Below are positions 1 through 9,501 of a DNA stretch of 44,940 bases, one piece after another. A program made the translations under genes and the position numbers. The DNA is from Acidimicrobiaceae bacterium (GTDB lineage Bacteria; Actinomycetota; Acidimicrobiia; Acidimicrobiales; Ilumatobacteraceae). The DNA lies in contig CANIHL010000005.1 of the NCBI GenBank assembly GCA_947467375.1, forward strand, positions 1-44,940. Direction: 5' to 3'. Every line of letters starts with the position of its first letter. Position 1 is the first letter of the stretch. The notes beneath the pieces are model-generated. The model had not been told where the DNA came from, did no database searches, and worked only from the letters and a program-made list of their open reading frames with translations.

Positions 1-30
1 CAGTGTGTACTGTGTGCCAAGGGGGTATTT

Positions 31-1086
31 GTGGGGGCACATATTCCGTCGTCTATTGGCGACGTTAATCAGGAGTGGTTTAAGTCTGCACTGGGTTGGG
101 AAGTCGATTCAATCGATTGCAACCAGATTGGTTCAGGCATTGGCGTGTCGAGCGCGTTGTATCGATGCAAACTTACGGGTCCAAAATGTCCGTCTTCGGT
201 CATTGTCAAACTTCCGGCACTCGATGAAGCAGCAGTGTTCACAAGCACCATGCTTCGCATGTACATCCGCGAAGCGAATTTCTTTAATTCACTCGTTCAT
301 GAAATGCCAATTCAGGTTCCTGTTGGCTATCTCTCGTTGATTGATGAAGAGACGAGCAAGTTTGTAGTGGTTATGGAAGACCTTGGCAACATGCGAATCA
401 TTGACCAAAACATTGGCATGACTATTGAAGATGCGCGCAAGTCCATCGATGCTGCAGCGAAAGTGCATGCCAATTGGTGGGGTAAGGGTGACGCACTCGC
501 AGAAGCGGGTAAAACCGTGAGCCTTGGTGATCCTATTTATCCTGCTGTGTTGCCGTTTGTGTTTGGTGAAGGCTGGGCGAAGTTGACGGCCGAGATGTCA
601 TTGCCGCAAGCGATCCTGGAAATTGGTCCGCACTTCAGCGAAGCACTTCCAAAATTGCTGAGCAGCATGGTGGTTGGACCAAACACGTTGTGTCATGGCG
701 ACTATCGCGCAGACAACTTGTTGTTTAATGAAAACAACGAACCTGTTGCCATTGACTTCCAATTGTTGGGCACAGGCACTGGCGCATATGACATTGCATA
801 TTTTGTAACGCAAAGTCTTACCCCTGAAGTTGCGAGCAAGCACGAGCGTGATTTGTTTGATCAATGGGTTACTGCGTTAATCACTCATGGTGCGCCAGCC
901 GGCCTTGTAGACCGCGACACACTGTGGTTGCACTACCGAACTGCTGCATTGTTCTGCCTTGCGTACCCAGTAATTGCAAGTAGGGGAATGGACTTGTCGG
1001 ACCCACGTCAACGCACGTTGATTGAAGTCATGACCAACAGGTTTGATCGCGCAGTGCGTGAGCTAAACCTGGCCGAGTTGTTGTAA
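31..1086 (+). CDS. Aminoglycoside phosphotransferase/CHK kinase-like family protein
   Basis: Long ORF with kinase-like catalytic motifs LCHGDYRADNLLF and VAIDFQLLGTGTGAYDIAYF. Confidence 0.8.
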   Translation: MGAHIPSSIGDVNQEWFKSALGWEVDSIDCNQIGSGIGVSSALYRCKLTGPKCPSSVIVKLPALDEAAVFTSTMLRMYIREANFFNSLVHEMPIQVPVGYLSLIDEETSKFVVVMEDLGNMRIIDQNIGMTIEDARKSIDAAAKVHANWWGKGDALAEAGKTVSLGDPIYPAVLPFVFGEGWAKLTAEMSLPQAILEIGPHFSEALPKLLSSMVVGPNTLCHGDYRADNLLFNENNEPVAIDFQLLGTGTGAYDIAYFVTQSLTPEVASKHERDLFDQWVTALITHGAPAGLVDRDTLWLHYRTAALFCLAYPVIASRGMDLSDPRQRTLIEVMTNRFDRAVRELNLAELL

Positions 1087-1115
1087 CTCACGCCGATCCA
1101 TCTACATTCTTAGAC

Positions 1116-1703
1116 GTGGAAATCATCCTGGTTCGTCACGCACTGCCTGTGCGCATTGAATTGGAAACAGGAATTGCCGACCCCGAATTATCGGCTGAGG
1201 GTCACGAACAGTCCAGGAAAATGGCGGCCTATTTAGCGAGTGAGCAAATAGATGCGGTGTATGTAAGCCCGCTTAGGCGTGCGCGTGAAACGGCACAGCC
1301 ACTCATCGAAAAACTTGGTATCCAATACGAAGTTTGCGAAGGCGTTGCAGAATTCGACAGAAACTCTAAGGAATATGTTCCTGCTGAAGAATTGCGGGCA
1401 ACCAATGATCCGCGTTGGCAGAAAATGATGAAGGGTGAGTGGGATGAAACTGCCGATTCACCAGAAGTGTTCCGCGATCGTGTGATTGCTTCGATTAACG
1501 AACTCATTGATCGACACCCAGGCCAGAAGGTTGCTGTGGTGTGTCACGGTGGCGTTGTCAATCAATACCTTGCATATGTTCTTGGCATTTCAACGCAAAT
1601 GGGCTTTTTCTACCCTCAATACACCTCGATCCATCGGGTTGCAGCCTCGCGTTCCGGTGCGAAATCCATAGTCAGTATCAACGAGGCTTCGCACCTGCGC
1701 TAG
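1116..1703 (+). CDS. Histidine phosphatase (phosphoglycerate mutase-like) family protein
   Basis: N-terminal MEIILVRHALPV, SPLRRARETAQPL and VCHGGVVNQYL match the RHG-type phosphatase pattern; GTG start. Confidence 0.85.
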   Translation: MEIILVRHALPVRIELETGIADPELSAEGHEQSRKMAAYLASEQIDAVYVSPLRRARETAQPLIEKLGIQYEVCEGVAEFDRNSKEYVPAEELRATNDPRWQKMMKGEWDETADSPEVFRDRVIASINELIDRHPGQKVAVVCHGGVVNQYLAYVLGISTQMGFFYPQYTSIHRVAASRSGAKSIVSINEASHLR

Positions 1704-1739
1704 GTATTTTCACCTTCGTTTCTATGGCAACATTGGGGA

Positions 1740-2585
1740 ATGGCAATTGATGTTTCGAGGGTGGTCGACCTTGATCGGTATCCCATCCATGTAGATGGTG
1801 AAGCTCGAAGACAATTAGTGGCCGATGTGCAAAAAGACGTTCGCTCTGTCGGTTGCGCAGTTATTAAGCAGTTTGTAAAACCAGAAGCCATTCCCGCACT
1901 CGTTGCAGAAGGCGACAGAGTTTCGCATTTAGGTCATCGCAACTTCAATCGCACGAACCCGTACTTCACTCAGCTGCCAGCAGATTTACCTGACACACAC
2001 CCACTTCGTCGTTTCTACGACCGCTCAAACGCATTTGTGCCTGCCGACAATTTCGGCGAAGACAGCATTATTCGTGCGATGTATGAGTGGTCCTCGTTTG
2101 CGCCGTTCATTCAAGAAGTTCTTGAAGAGCCTTCGTTCTATCGATATGCCGACCCACTTGCCGATGTTGTCATCAACTTGGCCGAAGAGGGGAATGGTTT
2201 CCCTTGGCACTTCGACACCAACAACTACACCGTCACACTTGCTATTCAAAACGCAGAGCATGGCGGCGAGTTTGAATTCAGTCCAAATCTGCGTACATCA
2301 ACAGATGAAAATTATGATGGTGTCGGAAGAGTGTTGGATGGTGATCAGTCGCTTATTCATTCGTTGCATCTAGAGCCTGGTGATCTGCAAATTTTCAAGG
2401 GTCGCTATTCGTTGCATCGAGTAACTCCGCTTAGTGGTCCGACCATGCGGTACGTAGCGATTTTCAGTTTCACTGAAATGGAAGGCGTTGTGGGCAGCCC
2501 CGAACGCACCAAACAGTTGTATGGCCGTGTGTTGCCAATTCACCTTGAGCGTGCGGGTATGCGCGGCGACGCTTTAGTGGACTAG
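1740..2585 (+). CDS. Fe(II)/2-oxoglutarate-dependent oxygenase, HalD/BesD-like
   Basis: FPWHFDTNNYTVTLAIQNAEHGGEFEFSPNLR and DLQIFKGRYSLHRVTPLSGPTMRYVAIFSF resemble the metal/2OG-binding core; HxD is present. Confidence 0.65.
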   Translation: MAIDVSRVVDLDRYPIHVDGEARRQLVADVQKDVRSVGCAVIKQFVKPEAIPALVAEGDRVSHLGHRNFNRTNPYFTQLPADLPDTHPLRRFYDRSNAFVPADNFGEDSIIRAMYEWSSFAPFIQEVLEEPSFYRYADPLADVVINLAEEGNGFPWHFDTNNYTVTLAIQNAEHGGEFEFSPNLRTSTDENYDGVGRVLDGDQSLIHSLHLEPGDLQIFKGRYSLHRVTPLSGPTMRYVAIFSFTEMEGVVGSPERTKQLYGRVLPIHLERAGMRGDALVD

Positions 2586-2711
2586 TTGGCCTTCTTGTTG
2601 TTTTGGTAGCTGCACTGAATCTTCAGGTAAGAGAGTAGGTTTGGGACATGAAGCTTGGCCCTGGGCTCACGTTCTCTTTGAAGCGCACGTTGGGAATGAA
2701 ATAGTTACGAA

Positions 2712-3380
2712 ATGAAAAATTTTCCTGCAATTTCCACATTTGTCGTCATCATTTTATTGATTTGGCGAAGTCGGAAAAACGCCAAGAAATCTGGAAAAAC
2801 ATCGAAAAAGTCTGTACAAAAACGTGATATCCCAATGATTGATTCTGAAATTACCGCGATTACCGATGAGATCGATTTCTTTTCAACGTACAAAGATCAT
2901 GATGTTGCGCATGCAACCGACTCAATCGTGTTGCAGAAAGACGAGCACCTGCTAGCTGCGGTGATTGGGGTTGGGTTTGTAGAAAACAAGACAACTGAAG
3001 ACGGTGTATCTCCATTCCTGCTTGATGAAGGCGAATTCATCATCACCACTGTGCGAGGTGTGTTTGTAGGAAAAACTATGACTCATGATTTTCAATGGAC
3101 CAAACTTATTTCGCATAAATCAGAAACGGTGACGGAAGATGTCAATATGGTCACGTATCTCCCAGTCAGTAACAGACAAAAGATTTATGGCATCGCTACA
3201 GATATTGCTACCAATGGCACGCTTCAAAAAAGATTGAGTTTTGGTGTCGCGGTCGCGCTGGGACGGCAAGAGCAACATATCGACGGACTAAAGGCAGAGC
3301 GCGAGAAATTGACACAAGAAAAGCAGCAATTGGCATTAGGTTCGGCTGGTGGCTCTGGGTTTGAGAAAGAGCAAAGCTAG
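2712..3380 (+). CDS. Hypothetical protein with N-terminal membrane segment
   Basis: 222-aa ORF; N-terminal hydrophobic ISTFVVIILLIW then basic residues; no family recognised. Confidence 0.5.
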   Translation: MKNFPAISTFVVIILLIWRSRKNAKKSGKTSKKSVQKRDIPMIDSEITAITDEIDFFSTYKDHDVAHATDSIVLQKDEHLLAAVIGVGFVENKTTEDGVSPFLLDEGEFIITTVRGVFVGKTMTHDFQWTKLISHKSETVTEDVNMVTYLPVSNRQKIYGIATDIATNGTLQKRLSFGVAVALGRQEQHIDGLKAEREKLTQEKQQLALGSAGGSGFEKEQS

Positions 3381-3406
3381 AACGCTAGGCTCTTGCAGGA
3401 AATAGC

Positions 3407-3453
<47 letters not shown>

Positions 3454-3542
3454 AGTTTTCCAATTTTGTTCAAACGTCCTGAACCTCAATCCCAATATGG
3501 CTTTTGCATGTTTTGCGGCCTTTATGGCTAGCACGTCGACCT

Positions 3543-3557
3543 CTTCCTTTTAGGAAG
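3543..3557 (+). promoter_or_regulatory. Hairpin overlapping the ribosome-binding site of the integrase remnant
   Basis: CTTCCT-TTT-AGGAAG perfect 6-bp stem; AGGAAGG lies about 8 nt before GTG 3566. Confidence 0.5.
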
Positions 3558-3565
3558 GGAATTAA

Positions 3566-3871
3566 GTGAAACTTTCATGGATTGACGAATTTGTATCCGA
3601 TTGGGTGCTGTCAGGTAAATCTCCAACCACTGCAAATGCTTATAAGAAGAATTTAATTTTATTATTAAAATATTGTTCAGATCCACAATTAATTGATATT
3701 AAAAAATGGTTGACAGATGCTCAAACAAAAGAGGTTTGTCGCAAACGTGCACAATCCGCAAGAGCATTTGGCTCATGGTGTGAAAAAGTTGGCTTAGAAG
3801 AATTCGGTTTTTGGAAACAAATACCAGTTCAAAAAATAGAGATAAAACCTCAGTGCACTGTTGCGGCTTAA
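3566..3871 (+). pseudogene. Truncated tyrosine recombinase/integrase (N-terminal SAM-like domain only)
   Basis: 101-aa ORF collinear with the first ~100 aa of the integrase at 8646 (EF..DW.L, RAFG.W, FG.WK..PV.K, PQ.TV); catalytic domain missing. Confidence 0.8.
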
Positions 3872-3883
3872 GGTGAAAACTAT

Positions 3884-3916
3884 CCAAAAGCAAGTTTGAG
3901 AAAACGTTGCTTTTGG
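3884..3916. repeat. 10-bp inverted repeat, possible terminator-like hairpin
   Basis: ccaaaagcaa - 13 nt - ttgcttttgg, just after the truncated integrase ORF; no strong T-run follows. Confidence 0.5.
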
Positions 3917-4081
3917 GATTGGTTTCTGTGGACGGAGCTATCGGGTGGGTCTCGCTCGGACAAGAGCAGAGACCATCCATTCGGTTAACACCCCCGTACC
4001 CCACCTATGCCCCTAGTGCACGTGAAGTTCTGTGCCAGTCTGTGAATTCAGGAAAAAAAATATGGAAGTGGGTACTTCTAT

Positions 4082-4118
4082 CGATGACATCTCGTCATTG
4101 AAAGCCAAGATGTCATCG
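4082..4118. repeat. 11-bp perfect inverted repeat
   Basis: cgatgacatct - 15 nt - agatgtcatcg in an intergenic region. Confidence 0.7.
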
Positions 4119-4270
4119 CTCACTTGGGAGGAATTGGACTAAGGTTCATTCTGTTGATATTTGTGTCTGCTTTCGGTTCTGGCATGTGTAGTAGTCGTGG
4201 TTCTTGTAAAAAGAAAAGCTCAAACCGAATCATTGGATGTTTAAAAACCTGTAAATAGAATAGGAATTAA

Positions 4271-4990
4271 ATGAAACTCAAGGCGCTAAAAAACACCATA
4301 TTTTTTGTTTTTGGAGTCACAGTTCTTACTGCATGTTTGAATGTTGAAGCTGATTTGAAGTTGGATTCGAAGGCGTTGGCCTCTGGTGAATACAAAATCA
4401 CTATGGAAAAATCGATTGCGGCGATGATGGGTGCTACTGATGCTGAATCTTTCAAAAAAGTATTCATCGCCCAAGAAGATTTTGACCTAGCTAGTGAAGA
4501 GATTTCAGTAGTTGAATCTGGCGATTCGTACATCATGACTGTGAAAGCTACAGATTATCCTTTGGTTGACAAAGACATGAGTGCAACACTGATGCCTGAT
4601 GGGAGTATTAAATTTCTTTTCAGTCAAGAGGGGTCAACGGATGAAAGCACGATGGTGGCAGGGAATATTTCTCTAAAACTTGAGTTCCCAGGTGATATCA
4701 CGGAACTAAGTCCAGAATTTCAAAAAGTTGACAATCGCAATGTGTTGCTAGATGTACCACTTTCTCAAGTGGTTGCAGGCGCTTATGTCATCAGCGAAAG
4801 TGGAGATTCTCCAGAGAGTGATTCAAGTGCTGAAGAAGCGACTTCAAGTGCAAGTGATGGTTCCAATTCCAAGTTGATTATTGGGCTTATGGCAGTAGTT
4901 CTCCTGGTTGGGGTCGGGCTTGTGCTTAAACGAAAGAAGTCGACAAAATCAGGTTTTGGTTCCTCCGAAGATGTGGACGCAAATTCCTAA
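4271..4990 (+). CDS. LppM-like lipoprotein with C-terminal membrane segment
   Basis: Signal peptide with lipobox LTAC; VEADLKLDSKALASGEYKITM resembles the LppM domain; C-terminal LIIGLMAVVLLVGVGLVLKRKK. Confidence 0.65.
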   Translation: MKLKALKNTIFFVFGVTVLTACLNVEADLKLDSKALASGEYKITMEKSIAAMMGATDAESFKKVFIAQEDFDLASEEISVVESGDSYIMTVKATDYPLVDKDMSATLMPDGSIKFLFSQEGSTDESTMVAGNISLKLEFPGDITELSPEFQKVDNRNVLLDVPLSQVVAGAYVISESGDSPESDSSAEEATSSASDGSNSKLIIGLMAVVLLVGVGLVLKRKKSTKSGFGSSEDVDANS

Positions 4991-5113
4991 ATCACTCGTA
5001 CCGATTAGCCGTCACTGATAATGACGATAAAGTAATCAACCTTGAGTGTGAAGCACGATCAAGGTAGCTTGGAATTTTGCCGTTCCTGAATCCGCTAGTT
5101 AGACACTGACTTC

Positions 5114-5683
5114 TTATTCGTGGATTGTTCCGTCAGGCATGGTTGTACCAGTCAGTATTGCCCCATTCAAAGCCCCTTCCAAAAGGTTGGATCCAAGAAG
5201 ATTTGCATCTGTCAGGTTCGCACCGCTCCAGCAATCCCTAGAACTGTTGCATGAAAAATATGCATAAGCCAAGTTTGCACCTGTCAAGTTTGCATTGCGA
5301 AAGATTACGTCGTCACCTTCAGCGCCCGTCAGGTTTGCACCGATCAGATTTGCTCGAATTAGTTTTGCGTGGCCCATTTTTGCATATGACAAATTAGTTT
5401 GTTCAAGGTTTACACCTGACAGGTTTGCGAAACCTAACGATGCGCCAGACATGTTCATATATGAAAGATCAAAACCTTCAAAAATTGCTGAAGTGCACTC
5501 AAGGTGTTCCGGAGGATCGCAGTTGTAAACTTCGGTTGTAATTGTTACTTCTACATCCTTAGAGCAACCTACGTTACTAACTACCAAAATTGATAAAATC
5601 AAAAACGAAATTGAGCGCTTAATTTTGCTCAGAAATACATTGGAGCATCGTAAATCAGTAGCCATAATCCTGGTTACCGGCAA
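5114..5683 (-). CDS. Pentapeptide-repeat lipoprotein
   Basis: Hydrophobic N-terminus ending NVGC; A(N/D)LxX repeats (ANLSGVNLEQTNLSYAKMGHAKLIRANL); C-terminus GTTMPDGTIHE. Confidence 0.8.
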   Translation of the reverse strand: MPVTRIMATDLRCSNVFLSKIKRSISFLILSILVVSNVGCSKDVEVTITTEVYNCDPPEHLECTSAIFEGFDLSYMNMSGASLGFANLSGVNLEQTNLSYAKMGHAKLIRANLIGANLTGAEGDDVIFRNANLTGANLAYAYFSCNSSRDCWSGANLTDANLLGSNLLEGALNGAILTGTTMPDGTIHE

Positions 5684-5688
5684 TCGTT

Positions 5689-6273
5689 TTATGAGTTAGG
5701 TAGGCAGTAGTCAAAATTTGTAAAGTAATAGGCAGTTCCATCAATTATTGAGTAATGAATGTCTATATCTTTCTCACCCGGTTGATACCCAACATCAACA
5801 TATTTTACCCGAATCATGTATGTCCTTCCGAAATCACTCGGCTTGAATGTTTTACCGTCTGAATGTTCAAGAATCCAATCGGGGGTGGGAATGCTTGAAC
5901 CCAATTGTGGAACCATATAGGAGATGTAAAAGGTTGAGTATTGGTCCAGTTGTTCCTGGAGGCAGTCTTGCAACATTGCATCAGTCAAATATTCACGGTA
6001 AGGGGGGAATAGGTTTTTGGTATCAAAATCGAATGAAGCTTTAAAGGTTTCTTTAGTGTTTGCCGCTGCCGAAAACAGCTGTTGACCTTCATAGGCCACG
6101 AGTCGGAAAAGTTGTTCATCTGCAGCAGTTTGGGCTGCTGGATCCAATGTTGTGGTCGGAGCGTCAATGGATGATTCATTGGCATCTGTTTTTGATCCAC
6201 AGGCCGCAAGGGTTGACAGCGCTAGAACAGCAAAGGCTGCTCTAACTGAACGATTAATCATGAAGGTTCTCAT
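5689..6273 (-). CDS. Putative lipoprotein of unknown function
   Basis: 194-aa ORF with signal peptide and lipobox LAAC. Confidence 0.65.
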   Translation of the reverse strand: MRTFMINRSVRAAFAVLALSTLAACGSKTDANESSIDAPTTTLDPAAQTAADEQLFRLVAYEGQQLFSAAANTKETFKASFDFDTKNLFPPYREYLTDAMLQDCLQEQLDQYSTFYISYMVPQLGSSIPTPDWILEHSDGKTFKPSDFGRTYMIRVKYVDVGYQPGEKDIDIHYSIIDGTAYYFTNFDYCLPNS

Positions 6274-6483
6274 ATAGCATTTATACCACGATCAGCCCAT
6301 CAATTGCTAGTGAGTCGGTCAGCGTTGGATGCGGAAGCTCTGATCTGTGCATCACGAAAATTGGGGGCTACTTGGAAGCGCTTTTAGTCTGAATTTTACA
6401 GAACTGTCCCATTGCTAGACCAATGTGGTAGAAATCCATAACGGTTGTAAATATCCAAAAGTTTGATTTATGAGGGGTTGAGA

Positions 6484-6930
6484 ATGAATAAGAGTTTTAA
6501 AGCTCTCACTTATGTTGTATTGGCTGCAATTTCATTAACTTCATGTTCAAATAGTTCAGATTCTTCGTCCAAGAGCAAGAGCAAGAGTTTTGAGACGCTT
6601 TTGGAGATGCGTGATGCATTCATTGTTGTTGGAGGCGATTGTTCTGACTGGAAACAAGAAAACGAAGTAAAGCTTGCCTTGGAATCTGGGGCTTGTGGCG
6701 ATTCCAATGTCCTCAGTATTTACTCGAGCCGAGCAGCAGCTGACGAGCAAAATAGGGCGTATAAGAAACTGATAGCCGAAATTTTGCCATCCGAAATTGA
6801 AGAGGACAAGCCAATACATTTGCTTGTCGGAGAAAATTGGATCCTTAATGAATCCGATATGAATCTACTTTATGATTTTCAATCAAAATATGGCGGTGAT
6901 CTCATCACAAGCTATAGCCAGATTTCCTGA
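6484..6930 (+). CDS. Putative lipoprotein of unknown function
   Basis: Start at ATG 6484 gives MNKSFKALTYVVLAAISLTSCSN, a signal peptide with lipobox LTSC; track ORF begins at 6463. Confidence 0.65.
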   Translation: MNKSFKALTYVVLAAISLTSCSNSSDSSSKSKSKSFETLLEMRDAFIVVGGDCSDWKQENEVKLALESGACGDSNVLSIYSSRAAADEQNRAYKKLIAEILPSEIEEDKPIHLLVGENWILNESDMNLLYDFQSKYGGDLITSYSQIS

Positions 6931-7069
6931 GAAGTTCTTACTTTCACGGCAACATCCAACGAGGTTTGTAACCTAAGGTTGCCTGAATTTTTAGAAGTGA
7001 TGCTCCAGAGGGCTTATAATCAATACAAAACTATTTTAATTGTTTAACGCTCAGCTATACGTTGACTAG

Positions 7070-7876
7070 TTAGTCGTGGATTGAGCCATCTGGCATTGTT
7101 GCGCCAGTGAGAATAGCGCCAGTCAGATTTGCACCACTTAGGTTTGCGCCACTCAAGTTGGTTTGCCTCAGGACTGCACCACTCAGGTCTGCGCCCCATA
7201 GATTTGCACCACTTAGGTTTGCGCCACTCAAGTTTGTGCTAGTCAGGATTGCACTATTCAGATTTGCACCACTTAGGTTTGCACCACTCAGGACTGCACC
7301 ACGCAGGTCTGCGCCACGCAAGTTGGTTTCCATCAGGACTATGCCAGCCAGGTTTGCGCCACTCAAGTTTGCGCCAGTGAGAATAGCGCTAGTCAGGTTT
7401 GCACCACTTAGGTTTGCGCCACTCAAGTTGGTTTCTATCACTTCTATGCCAGCCAGGTTTGCGCCAGTCAGATTTGCACCACTTAGGTTTGCGCCACTCA
7501 GGACTGCACCCAGATTTGCACCACTCAGGTTTGCGCCACTCAAGTTTGTGTTAGTCAGGATTGCACTATTCAGATTTGCACCAGTTAGGTTTGCGCCACT
7601 CAAGTTGGTTTCCATCAGGACTATGCCAGCCAGGTTTGCGCCAGTCAGATTTGCTTCAATCAGGACTGCACCACTTAGGTCTGCACAACTCAAGTCTGCG
7701 TAGTTGAGTACTGCGCCAGTCAGATCAGCTCCAGGCGCAATCGTGTAGCCATCCACAACCTTTTCAGACTGATTGCATGTAGTCAACTCATTCGTAGCGG
7801 TTGACTCGGATGTTGCTCCACAAGCCGATAAAGCGAAAAGAACTAAACAGGAAATAGCTACCTTTGTTTTGCGCAT
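7070..7876 (-). CDS. Pentapeptide-repeat lipoprotein
   Basis: Lipobox LSAC, then near-uninterrupted NLSGA/NLTGA repeats; C-terminus TGATMPDGSIHD. Confidence 0.9.
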   Translation of the reverse strand: MRKTKVAISCLVLFALSACGATSESTATNELTTCNQSEKVVDGYTIAPGADLTGAVLNYADLSCADLSGAVLIEANLTGANLAGIVLMETNLSGANLTGANLNSAILTNTNLSGANLSGANLGAVLSGANLSGANLTGANLAGIEVIETNLSGANLSGANLTSAILTGANLSGANLAGIVLMETNLRGADLRGAVLSGANLSGANLNSAILTSTNLSGANLSGANLWGADLSGAVLRQTNLSGANLSGANLTGAILTGATMPDGSIHD

Positions 7877-8474
7877 ACCTTAATTGTGCCCTTTTTTATT
7901 GCTGATTAGCAAAGCCCCCGTCACTTCCTGTTCTATATCCCAAAACTTTGCTGCTGCATCATTTCTTGCGTTGAAACCTGAGAGCGTCAATAGCTGTGCC
8001 TACACACATAAGAACCGAAACAGTTAGAAACACACCAGCAAAGCCAAGTGGAGTTCTTGGTGCACCTAACGAACCTGAAAGTCCTAAGCCACCCAATATG
8101 AGTGTCCAAAAATATCGCTCCTTCATGAGATGGCACGATAGCGGATATGGAATAGCAAGAGTTTCACAATCTAAGTGTTACCTAAAAGTAAGAGATGAAT
8201 AAAGTTTTGTACCACAATGACAGGGTGTTTTTGAAACATGGAGATACTCCACCAATGTGGTCATTGAGGTAGAAACAACCGTTTTCCAGAAACGGGATCT
8301 GATTGATAGCGAGCAGACTCTGAAAAGGCTGCGGATGCAAATTCATGCTGATCACTTGCCTCAATTCGAGCTTTTCCTATGCACTTGACGGACGCTAGTA
8401 TTGGGGCGCAAACTCGAAACGCAAGAATGAAACTGCTTGTTTTCGCCGTTTGAGCAGAGCTTTAAACGGCTTCT

Positions 8475-8530
<56 letters not shown>

Positions 8531-8556
8531 TTGCGTTTTGTTGTTCCAGAACGCAA
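8531..8556. repeat. 7-bp inverted repeat abutting the att copy, possible recombinase-binding site
   Basis: ttgcgtt - 12 nt - aacgcaa; related aaacgcaag at 8417-8425. Confidence 0.4.
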
Positions 8557-8620
8557 AGCCTGATTGGGTTTGAGCCTGTTTCTCGCCGTTCACGTCAGGG
8601 GTCTTTCGCGTTTTGTGCTT

Positions 8621-8637
8621 CTCCTTATATATAGGAG
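8621..8637 (+). promoter_or_regulatory. Hairpin overlapping the ribosome-binding site of the integrase gene
   Basis: CTCCT-TATATAT-AGGAG; AGGAG lies 8 nt before ATG 8646. Confidence 0.5.
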
Positions 8638-8645
8638 TAAACGTG

Positions 8646-9419
8646 ATGAAACAGCTTGTTGATGAATTTACTGCCGATTGGCTTCTCGCACAGCGAGCAA
8701 AAACAACCATAAAAATGTATGCGTCCTACCTTGGAAACCTTTTTGCGATTCATGAAGACCCAACTTTTGTGCAAACGAAACAATGGATTGGGTTGACAGA
8801 TTCTCCATCAGTGCGTCGAAAGAAAAGCCAAGCGGTTCGCGCATTTGGGAAGTGGGCGCAACTTAATGGGATTGACGTTTTTGGTTGGTGGAAAGCGGTT
8901 CCCGTTGCTAAGGAAGGAGTTTCACCACAGTTGACCGTGACCGAAGAAATGTATGTCGAAGCAAAACTGAAGGTAACAACAGCCCGTGACCAGGCATTGA
9001 TTGAAGTCCTGTGGTCTTCGGGTTTGCGTCGTAGTGAAATCGCTCGTCTCAATGTTGAAGACATCAATTTCGTAGAGGGTTTCCTTGTAATTCGACAAAC
9101 CAAAACTGGGAATCCAAGAATTGCCCCAATTTCTCCAACGGCTCGACGCGCGTTAATTAAGCATCTTGGGAAAAGAGGCGAAGGTTCGGTATTCAAACTC
9201 AATTCCAATTCAATTCGCATTCGTCTGCGACGCTTAGGTTTGCCATCTGCACATGCATGGCGTCGGGGTTGGGCGGTGCACTCGTTACGAAGCGGTGTTT
9301 CAGAAGTCTCAGTCCGCTCTGCTGCGGGTTGGTCAAGTGGAACAATGGTTGCTCGTTATACCAAGGCACTATCAGGTGAGTTAGCCGTAGAAGAGTTTCA
9401 TCGAAGCTGGCTGATGTAG
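8646..9419 (+). CDS. Tyrosine recombinase/integrase
   Basis: Candidate catalytic residues: R in SSGLRRSEIARL, K in RQTKTGNPR, HxxR in HAWRRG, W in AGWSSGT, Y in ARYTKA. Confidence 0.9.
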   Translation: MKQLVDEFTADWLLAQRAKTTIKMYASYLGNLFAIHEDPTFVQTKQWIGLTDSPSVRRKKSQAVRAFGKWAQLNGIDVFGWWKAVPVAKEGVSPQLTVTEEMYVEAKLKVTTARDQALIEVLWSSGLRRSEIARLNVEDINFVEGFLVIRQTKTGNPRIAPISPTARRALIKHLGKRGEGSVFKLNSNSIRIRLRRLGLPSAHAWRRGWAVHSLRSGVSEVSVRSAAGWSSGTMVARYTKALSGELAVEEFHRSWLM

Positions 9420-9501
9420 TTTGGAGCGCAAGACGGATAACTTGCAGTACAAATAGGAATGTGGAGCGATAGCTGCTCTCTGGAAAAGGTGATGGTGTCA
9501 A

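Noticed and set aside
3907-4101. 64-aa plus-strand ORF after the integrase remnant
   Set aside because: Begins inside the 3884-3916 hairpin, has no clear ribosome-binding site and no recognisable family.
7107-7703. Plus-strand 198-aa ORF with MRFAPLRFAPLK-type repeats
   Set aside because: Exact antisense of the pentapeptide repeat coding DNA; the repetition follows from the minus-strand gene and there is no independent support.
7996-8202. 68-aa plus-strand ORF near the right end of element A
   Set aside because: No family resemblance or convincing start context; not supportable from sequence alone.
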